Shown here one piece after another: positions 49,187-56,612 of a stretch of 64,000 nt of DNA (the stretch's first letter is position 1; each line of letters opens with the position of its first letter). The stretch comes from DAHVFK01 sp963755395 (GTDB taxonomy: Bacteria > Pseudomonadota > Gammaproteobacteria > Burkholderiales > SG8-39). The stretch is taken from assembly GCA_963755395.1 (NCBI GenBank), contig CAVWJJ010000001.1, positions 248,001-312,000 on the forward strand. Reading direction: 5' to 3'. The translations under genes were made by a program, and so were the position numbers. Below the pieces are notes generated by a model that worked only from the letters and a program-made list of their open reading frames with translations, made no database searches and was not told the origin of the DNA.

Positions 49187-49190
49187 GCGC

Positions 49191-49604
49191 TCAACGCGCG
49201 CCGATCAGGCGCGCGGTCCGTACCACGTCCTTCTTGCGGACCCAGAATATCGCGCCGTAGCGTCCCTTGCCCGCGGTCACCGCATCGAGCGCGACCAGGC
49301 CGATGCGCGCCTGAGACAGCTTGGCGAGGATGCCGGTCAGCGCTCCGACGCGGTCGTCGCCCTGCACCAGAAAGCCGGTCTTGCGCTCCGAGACCCTCAG
49401 CCCCGCCTTCTTCGCCGCGCGGCGAAACGCCGTGCTGTCCTCGGGCACGAAGTCGACCTGCGCCCCGCCGTGCTGCGGAAATCCGGTGAAGGCGAGCAGG
49501 TTCACACCCGCGGCCCGCATCGCCTCCAGCAGCCTGACACCGGCACCGGCGCGATTCGGAACCTTGGTCGAAAAATAGTCCACTTTGCGGATTCGTGCTG
49601 CCAT
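49191..49604 (-). CDS. Small protein with tandem ACT-like domains
   Basis: 137 residues. Two ACT-like regulatory folds are suggested by VPNRAGAGVRLLEAMRAAGVNLLAFTG and DDRVGALTGILAKLSQARIGLVALDAV. ACT domains bind small ligands such as amino acids, but the ligand and partner are unknown here. GGAGGAAAC precedes the ATG at 49604. It is convergent with xseA, four bases apart, and divergent from the adenosyltransferase gene. Confidence 0.75.
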   Translation of the reverse strand: MAARIRKVDYFSTKVPNRAGAGVRLLEAMRAAGVNLLAFTGFPQHGGAQVDFVPEDSTAFRRAAKKAGLRVSERKTGFLVQGDDRVGALTGILAKLSQARIGLVALDAVTAGKGRYGAIFWVRKKDVVRTARLIGAR

Positions 49605-49716
49605 GTTTCCTCCTTGCTTGCGTGTCGCCCGCATCCGGCGGGCCGCTCCTATCGTAACTCCGATACAGGCCCTCGATGCGATAATGTCCGAGCGCCGCAG
49701 AGCGAACGCCGAGGAC

Positions 49717-50271
49717 ATGGGACACCGCCTGACGAAGATCGCTACCCGTACCGGAGACGCCGGCGAAACCGGCCTCGGCGACGGCGCGCGCGTGCCCAAG
49801 GACAATGCCCGGATTCAGGCGCTGGGCGACATCGACGAGCTCAACTCCGCGCTTGGCGTGGTGCTGGCGGAGGAGTTGCCCGAGGCGATGCGCGCGGCGC
49901 TCCAGCAGGTCCAGCACGACCTGTTCGACCTCGGCGGCGAAACGAGCATCCCCGGCCACGCGATGGTCGGCGAAGCGCACGTCACGCGGCTCGACCGCTG
50001 GCTCGAAGCGTGGAACGCCGAGCTGCCGCCGCTCAAGGAGTTCATCCTGCCGGGTGGCTCGCGCGCCGCGGCGGCCGCGCACCTTGCGCGCGCGGTGTGC
50101 CGGCGCGCAGAGCGCAGCCTGGTCGCGCTCGGTCGGCGCGAAGCGGTCGGCGAGCGCGCCCGCCAGTACCTCAATCGGCTCTCGGACCTGCTGTTCGTGG
50201 CCGGGCGCGTGCTCAACCGGCACGCCGGCCGCGGCGACGTGCAGTGGCGCCACCAGAAGAAGAAGGCTTGA
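49717..50271 (+). CDS. PduO-type ATP:cob(I)alamin adenosyltransferase
   Basis: 184 residues that make adenosylcobalamin. The ATP site TRTGDAGETGLGDGARVPKDNARIQALGDIDELNSALG is classic PduO. PGGSRAAAAAHLARAVCRRAERSLV and YLNRLSDLLFVAGRVLN are the cobalamin-contact helices. The ATG at 49717 is chosen because the family begins just before TRTGD; a longer frame starts at 49585. It is followed directly by an ECF sigma factor gene, a chance or regulatory link. Confidence 0.92.
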   Translation: MGHRLTKIATRTGDAGETGLGDGARVPKDNARIQALGDIDELNSALGVVLAEELPEAMRAALQQVQHDLFDLGGETSIPGHAMVGEAHVTRLDRWLEAWNAELPPLKEFILPGGSRAAAAAHLARAVCRRAERSLVALGRREAVGERARQYLNRLSDLLFVAGRVLNRHAGRGDVQWRHQKKKA

Positions 50272-50829
50272 GTGGCCGGCGCGACGGACCCGCTTGCGGC
50301 GCTGCTCGGGGCGTGCGGACGAGGCGACCGGCAAGCATTTTCGCGTCTGTACCAAGACAGCTCGGCGAAACTGTTCGGGGTTGCGCTGCGTATATTGAGG
50401 AGAGAGGACTGGGCAGAGGAGGTACTTCAGGACTGCTACGTCAGCATCTGGCAGCACGCGCGCGAATACCATCCCGGGCTTTCCGCACCCATGACCTGGA
50501 TGACCAGCATCGTGCGCAATCGCTGTCTTGACCGACTGCGCAAGCCCAGGCTGGAAGTGAGCGACATTGACGGCGAGATGATCGACAACACAACGAGCGA
50601 CGGGCCGGGACCCCTCGACATGCTTGAGCAGAGCAAGGACGCCCAGGCGCTGGCGCGCTGCCTGCAGGCGCTCGAAGCGCGTCAGCGCCAGGCGATTGCG
50701 CTCGCTTTCTACGACGGGCTGTCGCACGTTGAGCTGGCCAGCCACCTGCGCCAGCCGCTCGGGACGGTCAAGACCTGGGTGCGCCGCGGCCTGCTGCGGC
50801 TCAAGGCCTGTCTGGCCGAGGCCGTCTAG
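50272..50829 (+). CDS. ECF sigma-70 factor
   Basis: 185 residues. Region 2 (FGVALRILRREDWAEEVLQDCYVSIWQHA) and region 4 (ALEARQRQAIALAFYDGLSHVELASHLRQPLGTVKTWVRRGLLRLKACL) with the usual helix-turn-helix are clear. It begins with a GTG directly after the adenosyltransferase stop and is followed 15 nt later by its RskA-type anti-sigma factor. A stress-inducible sigma/anti-sigma pair is implied; the stimulus is not known. Confidence 0.93.
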   Translation: MAGATDPLAALLGACGRGDRQAFSRLYQDSSAKLFGVALRILRREDWAEEVLQDCYVSIWQHAREYHPGLSAPMTWMTSIVRNRCLDRLRKPRLEVSDIDGEMIDNTTSDGPGPLDMLEQSKDAQALARCLQALEARQRQAIALAFYDGLSHVELASHLRQPLGTVKTWVRRGLLRLKACLAEAV

Positions 50830-50844
50830 GTCGAGGGAGGACGA

Positions 50845-51594
50845 GTGCGCTACCGCGACAAACCGGAGCTGCAGGACAGGCTGGCTGCCGAATACGCGCT
50901 CGGCACGCTGCGCGGGCCCGCGCGCGCGCGCTTCCGGCGCTGGCTGGCCGAAGATGCCGCGCTCGCTCGCCGCGCCGCTGAGTGGGCGGCGCGGCTCGAT
51001 CCCATGGCGCGCTCGGTCCGGGCGGTGCGCCCTCCCGCGCGGCTGTGGCGCGCCATCGAGGCGCGCCTGGAGACGACCCCTTCCGGCGCGGGCCTGTGGC
51101 ACAGCCTGGCATTCTGGCGCGGTCTCGGGCTGGCGGCGAGCGGCGCCGCGGCGAGCCTGCTGTTCGCCCTGGTCGCGCTCGGGCCGGGCGCGCCGCAACC
51201 CGCGCCCGCGCCGGTCGTGCTGCGTGTGCCGTCGAACGAGATGCCCGCGACCTACCTCGCGGTGCTCTCGGATCCCAAGACGCACAAGCCGATGCTGGTC
51301 GCGGCGGCGAGCCGCACCTCCGACCAGCTCTGGGTCAAGACGCTCGATCCTTCGATCAACGTGCCCGACAGGAGTCTCGAGCTGTGGGCCATCATGCCTG
51401 CGGGACAGCCGCCGAAATCGCTCGGCATGGTGGGCAAAGGCGACAAGACAATGCTTCCGCTGCACGCGGTGGCGGATCGATCGCTCGGCGACGTTCCCAT
51501 GCTCGCGGTGAGCCTGGAGCCGATGGGCGGCTCGCCCACCGGCGCGCCGACCGGACCAGTGATGTACAGCGGTCCGTGCGTGAAGGTCTGGTGA
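50845..51594 (+). CDS. RskA-family anti-sigma factor
   Basis: 249 residues: an N-terminal sigma-binding helical domain (DRLAAEYALGTLRGPARARFRRWL), one membrane helix (LGLAASGAAASLLFALVAL at about residues 91-109) and a periplasmic RskA domain (EMPATYLAVLSDPKTHKPML to the C-terminus). It holds the preceding ECF sigma factor at the membrane until a periplasmic signal. Start is a GTG at 50845. No zinc HxxxCxxC motif is visible. It ends near a 24-bp palindrome. Confidence 0.88.
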   Translation: MRYRDKPELQDRLAAEYALGTLRGPARARFRRWLAEDAALARRAAEWAARLDPMARSVRAVRPPARLWRAIEARLETTPSGAGLWHSLAFWRGLGLAASGAAASLLFALVALGPGAPQPAPAPVVLRVPSNEMPATYLAVLSDPKTHKPMLVAAASRTSDQLWVKTLDPSINVPDRSLELWAIMPAGQPPKSLGMVGKGDKTMLPLHAVADRSLGDVPMLAVSLEPMGGSPTGAPTGPVMYSGPCVKVW

Positions 51595-51614
51595 GGCGCA
51601 GGATAACGCGATAA

Positions 51615-51638
51615 GCGCTCGCCGCGCGCGGCGAGCGC
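51615..51638. repeat. Perfect 24-bp palindrome between anti-sigma and HAD genes
   Basis: GCGCTCGCCGCG followed by its exact reverse complement, with no spacer. It could form a very GC-rich hairpin or be a dimer protein site. No T-run follows. Confidence 0.7.
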
Positions 51639-51650
51639 GCGCGGAGCCAG

Positions 51651-51656
51651 TACAAT
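51651..51656 (+). promoter_or_regulatory. Candidate -10 element before the HAD gene
   Basis: TACAAT, 10 nt before the ATG at 51666, just after the palindrome. The -35 region is unconvincing, and the leader would be only a few nucleotides long, so this is a weak call. Confidence 0.25.
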
Positions 51657-51665
51657 AGCTTCACC

Positions 51666-52385
51666 ATGCGTACAACGGCGCCCGCGGTGAAAGCCCTCGT
51701 GTTCGACGTCTTCGGCACCGTGGTCGACTGGCGCGGATCGATCATTGCCGAAGGTCGCCGCCTGGGGCGCGCGCACAAGCTGCGAGTGAAGTGGCCCGAC
51801 TTCGCGGACGCCTGGCGCGCCGGTTACCGCCCGGCGATGGCCAGGGTGCGCGCGGGCGAGCTGCCTTGGACCACGATCGATGCGCTGCACCGCATGATCC
51901 TGGACGAGCTGCTGAAGCAGTTCGGCATCGTGGGTCTGTCGCCGGCCGAAATCGAGCAATTCAACTGCGCCTGGCACCGCCTCAAGCCCTGGCGCGACGC
52001 CCGCGGCGGGCTGCGCCGCCTCAAGCGCAATTACGTCATCGCCACGCTGTCCAACGGCAACGTCGCGCTGCTCACCAACATGGCGAAATCGGCCGACCTG
52101 CCATGGGACTGCATCCTGTCGGCCGAGTTGTTTCATCACTACAAGCCCGACCCCGAGGCGTATCGTGGCGCCGCGAGGCTGCTCGGGCTGGCGACCGACG
52201 AGGTCATGATGGTCGCGGCGCACAAGGACGACCTGTTCGCGGCCAAGTCCTGCGGGTTGCGTACCGCCTTCGTGGCGCGACCGCTCGAGCGCGGCCCGAA
52301 CGCGCGCGCCGACATCACTCCCGAGCCCGCTTTCGACCTCAACGCGAGCGACTTCATCGACCTTGCCGGCCAGCTTGGGGCCTAG
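51666..52385 (+). CDS. Haloacid dehalogenase type II-like (HAD) hydrolase
   Basis: 239 residues. The nucleophile motif is VFDVFGTVVDWRGS (Asp at about residue 13), motif II ATLSNGNVALL, and motif III/IV SAELFHHYKPDPEAYRGAARLLG and VAAHKDDLFAAKSCGLRT. The pattern matches L-2-haloacid dehalogenases, but closely related HAD phosphatases share it, so the dehalogenase role is only a family-level guess. It ends 5 nt before a response regulator gene. Confidence 0.85.
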   Translation: MRTTAPAVKALVFDVFGTVVDWRGSIIAEGRRLGRAHKLRVKWPDFADAWRAGYRPAMARVRAGELPWTTIDALHRMILDELLKQFGIVGLSPAEIEQFNCAWHRLKPWRDARGGLRRLKRNYVIATLSNGNVALLTNMAKSADLPWDCILSAELFHHYKPDPEAYRGAARLLGLATDEVMMVAAHKDDLFAAKSCGLRTAFVARPLERGPNARADITPEPAFDLNASDFIDLAGQLGA

Positions 52386-52390
52386 CGGCG

Positions 52391-52813
52391 ATGGCCGGCG
52401 CCAACAAGGCCGCTCCGCGCCACCGCATCCTGATCGTAGACGACGAGGAAGCCACGCGGCTGCTGCTGGCGCGCATCTTGAGCAGCGAGCTGAAGGTGGA
52501 GGTGCAGCTTGCCGGCACCTGCGAGCAGGCGCTGCGACTGGCGGAGGAATTCGCCTACGACGCGATCCTGCTCGACCTGCTCATGCCCGGCATCGGCGGC
52601 CTCGCGGTGCTGAAGGAGATCAGGGCACACCCGCCGAACATGGCGACGCCGGTCGTCGTCGTGACGGTGGTGTCGGATCCCAAAACCCGGGAGCAATGTA
52701 TGAGCGCGGGCGCCAGCGCGTACCTGGTGAAGCCGATCGAGCGCGCCACGCTCGCGGCGACCGTCAAGGCGCAGATCGACGGGCGCAAGCGCGCCGCGCG
52801 CGCGAAGCACTGA
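52391..52813 (+). CDS. Single-domain response regulator 1
   Basis: 140 residues consisting of a receiver domain only. Acid pocket Asp17/Asp18, phosphoacceptor Asp62 (AILLDLLMPG), Thr92 and Lys114 (YLVKPIER) are all present. There is no output domain, so it works by protein contact, CheY-like. It shares the stretch LAGTCEQALxLA and LLDLLMPGxGG with the regulator at 53795, so the two are paralogues. An Hpt gene lies between them. No kinase gene is near. Confidence 0.9.
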   Translation: MAGANKAAPRHRILIVDDEEATRLLLARILSSELKVEVQLAGTCEQALRLAEEFAYDAILLDLLMPGIGGLAVLKEIRAHPPNMATPVVVVTVVSDPKTREQCMSAGASAYLVKPIERATLAATVKAQIDGRKRAARAKH

Positions 52814-52839
52814 CCCGCCGCCAAGAAAGGAGCACATGC

Positions 52840-53247
52840 ATGGCCGAGATCAGGATCTACAACCCGGGCAGCCTCGGCAAGCCGCTGGGGCAGTACTCGC
52901 ACGTGACCCGGGTCAAGGCTTCCGAATACCTCTTTATCGCCGGCATGCTGGCGGCGGACCGCGACGGCAAGCTGGTCGGCGAAGACGATTTCGAAGCGCA
53001 GTGCGAACAGGTCTTTCGCAACATCGACGCCGCACTGAACTCGGCGGGCGCCGGCTGGGGCAACGTGGTGCAGTTCACCACCTACCTCGCGCACTCGCAG
53101 GACATCGCCAAGTTCATGTCGTTTCGGTTGCGCGAATTTCCGCGCATGTTTCCGAGCGGCGCTTTCCCGCCCAATACGCTGCTGGTGATCGACCGCCTGG
53201 TGGCCGAGCCGTTCCTGATCGAAGTGCAGACCGTGGCCGCGCTCTGA
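52840..53247 (+). CDS. RidA/YjgF family protein
   Basis: 135 residues of the RidA (YjgF/YER057c/UK114) family, members of which hydrolyse reactive enamine/imine intermediates. LFIAGMLAADRDGKLVG, CEQVFRNIDAALNSAG and LRLREFPRMFPSGAFPPNTLLVIDRLVAEPFLIEV-type parts match; the C-terminal IEVQTVAAL is typical. GGAG lies before the ATG at 52840. Whether it is an enamine deaminase is not certain, since the subgroups differ. Confidence 0.88.
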   Translation: MAEIRIYNPGSLGKPLGQYSHVTRVKASEYLFIAGMLAADRDGKLVGEDDFEAQCEQVFRNIDAALNSAGAGWGNVVQFTTYLAHSQDIAKFMSFRLREFPRMFPSGAFPPNTLLVIDRLVAEPFLIEVQTVAAL

Positions 53248-53255
53248 GCGCCGCG

Positions 53256-53561
53256 CTAGCCGATTACCGCGCGCACGCGCGCAAGGTAGTCCCCGAGCTG
53301 CTGCGCGAGGTCATCCAGGGCGCGCGTGTCGCCGGCCTTGGCCGCGCGCTCGATCTCGCGCCCGAGATCGGAAACCCGCTCGAAGCCGTAGCTCGTGCCG
53401 CTGCCGGTGAGGTTGTGGCCGACAGAAGCGGCGGCGGCGAGGTCGCCCGCGGCGGCGGCCGCACTCAGCGTGCGCGCATGGTTGCGGCAGTTGGCGAGGA
53501 AGGTGGGCACTAGGTCGGCCAGCCCCGCCTCGACGGACACCACGATCTCGTCGTTGCTCAT
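53256..53561 (-). CDS. Histidine phosphotransfer (Hpt) domain protein
   Basis: 101 residues, all helical. The phospho-His is His49 in VGHNLTGSGTSYGF, a form of the HxLxGSS Hpt motif with Thr where Lys is common. It can move phosphate between kinase and receiver domains. Being flanked by two single-domain receivers (52391 and 53795) suggests a phosphorelay. It is on the opposite strand to both and convergent with RidA. Confidence 0.85.
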   Translation of the reverse strand: MSNDEIVVSVEAGLADLVPTFLANCRNHARTLSAAAAAGDLAAAASVGHNLTGSGTSYGFERVSDLGREIERAAKAGDTRALDDLAQQLGDYLARVRAVIG

Positions 53562-53794
53562 CGTCCCGCGCCCCCGCTCGGCAAGGAGCGCCGATTCTAG
53601 AGTAATTGGGGCACTCGGGTCCCGCGGCGGCCCAGATGCTGCCGCAAGTTCGACAACGGCTGTCGGTGCCTCGACTGACGCCGCCGCCAGCGCGCGAAGC
53701 TGGCGTCGCGCGCCCGCTGAAATGCCCTGCGGCGGGAAATTCGTTAGTAAGTGTGAGGCGGAAACGCGGGCACGGCATTTGCGTAAGTGCGGGT

Positions 53795-54232
53795 ATGGCC
53801 AAGCTAGGCAAAGACTACACCGTGCTGATCGTGGACGATCACGAGCCGACCAGGCTGCTCGTCGGACGTATCCTCAGCCAGGAACTCGGCCTGCGGGTCG
53901 TACTGGCCGGCACCTGCGAGCAGGCCCTGTACCTGGCAGGCGAAACGGTCTACGACGTGATCTTGCTCGACCTGTTGATGCCGGGAGTGGGCGGCTTCGA
54001 GGTGCTCAAGCGGCTGCGCAAGGACTCGACCAACCGCGCCACGCCGCTAGTGGTGCTGTCGGTCATGGCGGACGAGGAATCGATCTTGCGCTGCAAGGTC
54101 CTGGGCGCGAACTCGTTCGTTGCGAAGCCGGTGGAGCGCGAACGTGTCGCCGAGGCGGTCGCAGACCTGCTGCCCGCCTCCAGCGCGCGGATCCACGCCA
54201 GCAGCTGGCAGCATTCCGAAAAGCACGTCTGA
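53795..54232 (+). CDS. Single-domain response regulator 2
   Basis: 145 residues, receiver only. Asp14/Asp15, Asp59 (VILLDLLMPG), Ser in VVLSVMADEE and Lys in FVAKPVERER form the active site. It is closely similar to the regulator at 52391. The C-terminal tail after DLLPASS is Ser/His-rich and of unknown role. It precedes an SGNH esterase by 19 nt. Target proteins unknown. Confidence 0.9.
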   Translation: MAKLGKDYTVLIVDDHEPTRLLVGRILSQELGLRVVLAGTCEQALYLAGETVYDVILLDLLMPGVGGFEVLKRLRKDSTNRATPLVVLSVMADEESILRCKVLGANSFVAKPVERERVAEAVADLLPASSARIHASSWQHSEKHV

Positions 54233-54251
54233 ACAGCTTCTGCGGCGGGCA

Positions 54252-54857
54252 ATGCAGGTAGTGCGACTGGCGCTTTTGGCCTGCGTTCTTGCGCTCGCCG
54301 CCTGCGGCAAGTCGCCGCAGCTCGAACGTTTGGGCCCGGACGACGTGGTGCTCGCTTTCGGCGACAGCCTCACTTACGGCACCGGCGCGAGCAAGCAGGA
54401 GAGCTACCCCGCTCGGCTAGCGCAGCTCATCGGCCGGCGGGTGGTGAGCGCGGGCCTGCCGGGCGAGATCAGCGCGCATGCGCTCGAGCGCCTGCCCGGT
54501 GCGCTGGACGAATATTCGCCGCGCCTACTGCTGCTGTGCATCGGCGGCAACGATTTCCTGCGGCGGTTGGGCGAGCAGCAGGCCGCAGCCAACGTGCGCG
54601 CCATGGTGCGGCTGGCGAAGGAGCGCCGGATCGACGTGGTGCTGATCGGCACGCCGGAACCGGGCTTCACGCTCACTCCGCCAGACTTCTACGCCCAGAT
54701 TGCCGCAGAGTTTCGCATTCCGTACCAGAGCACCGTAGTCGGCAAGGTACTGCGCAATCCGGAGCTGAAAGCCGACCCCGTTCATCCAAACGCAAGTGGT
54801 TATCGGATCATTGCAGAACAGCTGGCCGAGTTGCTGCAAAGGAGCGGCGCACTGTAG
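54252..54857 (+). CDS. SGNH-family esterase, lipoprotein (TesA/arylesterase-like)
   Basis: 201 residues with a lipoprotein signal (LACVLALAACGKS, lipobox LAAC). Block I is AFGDSLTYGTGA with the nucleophile Ser, block III IGGNDFL and the C-terminal DPVHPNASGY with catalytic Asp-His. It is an envelope-anchored acyl/arylesterase; the natural substrate is unknown. It starts 19 nt after the response regulator. Confidence 0.9.
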   Translation: MQVVRLALLACVLALAACGKSPQLERLGPDDVVLAFGDSLTYGTGASKQESYPARLAQLIGRRVVSAGLPGEISAHALERLPGALDEYSPRLLLLCIGGNDFLRRLGEQQAAANVRAMVRLAKERRIDVVLIGTPEPGFTLTPPDFYAQIAAEFRIPYQSTVVGKVLRNPELKADPVHPNASGYRIIAEQLAELLQRSGAL

Positions 54858-54894
54858 CGATTGAATTCCTGCGAACGGTTGCTGTCCAAACTGA

Positions 54895-55290
54895 ATGAGG
54901 ACAACTCCGGGCCGCGTGCAAACACGAATTCCCTCGTTCGCCATCCGGCTCGCCATCCTGTTCTTCGGCGTTGTCGTCGCAACGCGCGCGGCGGAGATAT
55001 CCGTCGTCGAGCCCGCCAACAACCAGACAATCCACAGCAACCAGGGCGAGCTTTCGGTATTCTTGCGGCGCCAGAGCGAGGCGCCGGGCAGCAAAGTGCG
55101 AATCGTGCTGGATGGGACGATTCTGCCGCATTCCTATCGCGGCGACACGATCAAGCTGCATGGCATCGAGCGCGGCAGCCATACGTTGCAGGCCGTGCTG
55201 CTCGACGACCGTGGCGAGCGAATCGCGGTCTCGGCGCGTGTGTCCTTTTACATGTGGCACGCCTCGCGCCTTCTTCCCGGTCGCAAGTGA
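54895..55290 (+). CDS. Secreted protein of unknown function, Ig-like
   Basis: 131 residues with an N-terminal hydrophobic segment (FAIRLAILFFGVVVATRAA) and a beta-rich C-terminal part (ISVVEPANNQTIHSNQGELSVFL, GSHTLQAVLLDDRGERIAVSARVSFYM). It resembles a bacterial Ig-like or fibronectin-type fold by pattern, but I cannot assign it to a family. Its 3' end lies 10 nt from the convergent transferase gene. Confidence 0.65.
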   Translation: MRTTPGRVQTRIPSFAIRLAILFFGVVVATRAAEISVVEPANNQTIHSNQGELSVFLRRQSEAPGSKVRIVLDGTILPHSYRGDTIKLHGIERGSHTLQAVLLDDRGERIAVSARVSFYMWHASRLLPGRK

Positions 55291-55299
55291 GCGGCGCTC

Positions 55300-55929
55300 T
55301 CAGCTGAGGCGGCGCGAGAGGCTCGTCCGCTGCAAACGCTCGTAGTCGAGCGGACGATCGACATCCCACAACGTGCGCAGCCGGCGCCAGCGCCAGCCCA
55401 GACGATCGAGCGTCTCGGCGGTGCGCGCGAACACTTCGGGCCCGCCCCAGGCAATGTTCTCGAACAGGCGCGGCGAAACGCGCCGCAGGCCTATCAGCGG
55501 ATAGCCGCCGTCCTCGGCCGGCGCTACCACCGCGTCGCATCCGCCGGCCAGCGCGCGCGCCGCGCGCCGCAGGTCGCGCGCTTCGAGGGCCGGGCAATCG
55601 GTGCCGACCAGGATCACCGCGCGGTGACGTCGCATCCCATCGACGATCGCATTGAACATGCGCTGCCCCAGTTCGTGGCCGCGCTGGTTCCGTAGGGCGA
55701 TGCCTAGCTTCTCTTCCAACTGCAGGAAGAATGCATGCCGCGCACGCGGTGCGCCGTGCAGTTCGACCGGTCCGCAGCACGCAGCCAGCGCGACGCGCAG
55801 CGTTCGGAGCACGAGGCGCCGGTGCAGGCGCGCGGCGCCCCACGCGCCCAGGTGCGGCGCGAGCCGCGTCTTCACCCGCCCGGGCTGCGGCGCGCGCGCA
55901 AACACGATGATCGCCGCGCCGACCCGCAT
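55300..55929 (-). CDS. Transferase 1 of rSAM/selenodomain cassette (TIGR04282-like, DUF2064)
   Basis: About 209 residues with a CofC/nucleotidyltransferase-like fold: IIVFARAPQPGRVKTRLAPHLG, LVGTDCPALEARDLRRAARAL, VVAPAEDGGYPLIGLRR and LWDVDRPLDYERL. The family is known as transferase 1, rSAM/selenodomain-associated. The start ATG at 55929 overlaps the previous gene's stop by 1 nt, so it is the last gene of a five-gene operon. The substrate is unknown. Confidence 0.85.
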   Translation of the reverse strand: MRVGAAIIVFARAPQPGRVKTRLAPHLGAWGAARLHRRLVLRTLRVALAACCGPVELHGAPRARHAFFLQLEEKLGIALRNQRGHELGQRMFNAIVDGMRRHRAVILVGTDCPALEARDLRRAARALAGGCDAVVAPAEDGGYPLIGLRRVSPRLFENIAWGGPEVFARTAETLDRLGWRWRRLRTLWDVDRPLDYERLQRTSLSRRLS

Positions 55930-56612
55930 CAGCGGTAGCGCTCGGCAAGGCGCGCCGGATCGACGCCAAGGAAGTAAGCCAGCCGCAGGCGCCACATGAG
56001 CGCGATGGTGCGCAGCGCGCCGCGCCTCTCCCAGCGCCGCGCCGAAGCAAGCACGCGCGCGCGCAGGCAAGCCGGACGGCCGGCGCGGCGCAGCCTGGAC
56101 GAGAGCTCGATATCCTCCATCAGCGGGATCTCGGCGTACCCGCCCAGACGCTCGAACAGCTCGCGCCGCACGAACAGCGCCTGATCGCCGGTCGCGATTC
56201 CGGTCAGCCGTGAGCGCAGACTCATCATCGCGCCCACCAGCGCGAGCAGCACGCGCGGGCTGTCCAGCCTCACGTCGAAGCGCCCCCAGAGCCGTGTAGC
56301 GAGGGCCTCCAGCACCATGCGGTCCGCGTCCCGCGGCAGGCGCACGTCCGCGTGCAGGAACACGAGCGCGTCGCCTGTCGCGCCGCGCGCCCCCGCGTTC
56401 ATCTGGCGCGCGCGCCCGAGCGGCGCGAGCAACACGCGGTCCGCGCGCGAGCGCGCGAGTGCTGGCGTGCGGTCGTCGCTGCCGCCGTCGACCACGATCA
56501 CCTCGTGGCCGCGCGCGCGCAGCGGCGCGAGCGCCTCGAGGCTCGCGGCGATGCCCGCGGCCTCGTTCAGTACCGGGATCACGAACGTGACCCGCCCCGG
56601 CGGAGCCGTCAT
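55929..56612 (-). CDS. Transferase 2 of rSAM/selenodomain cassette (GT2, TIGR04283-like)
   Basis: About 227 residues with a GT-A fold: VIPVLNEAAGIAASLEAL, VIVVDGGSDDRTPALAR, ALVFLHADVRLP (DxD-like) and TGDQALFVRRELFERLGGYAEIPLMED. The family is annotated as transferase 2, rSAM/selenodomain-associated. The ATG overlaps the flavoreductase stop by 3-4 nt. Its acceptor is unknown; a sugar-linked product is plausible. Confidence 0.86.
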   Translation of the reverse strand: MTAPPGRVTFVIPVLNEAAGIAASLEALAPLRARGHEVIVVDGGSDDRTPALARSRADRVLLAPLGRARQMNAGARGATGDALVFLHADVRLPRDADRMVLEALATRLWGRFDVRLDSPRVLLALVGAMMSLRSRLTGIATGDQALFVRRELFERLGGYAEIPLMEDIELSSRLRRAGRPACLRARVLASARRWERRGALRTIALMWRLRLAYFLGVDPARLAERYR

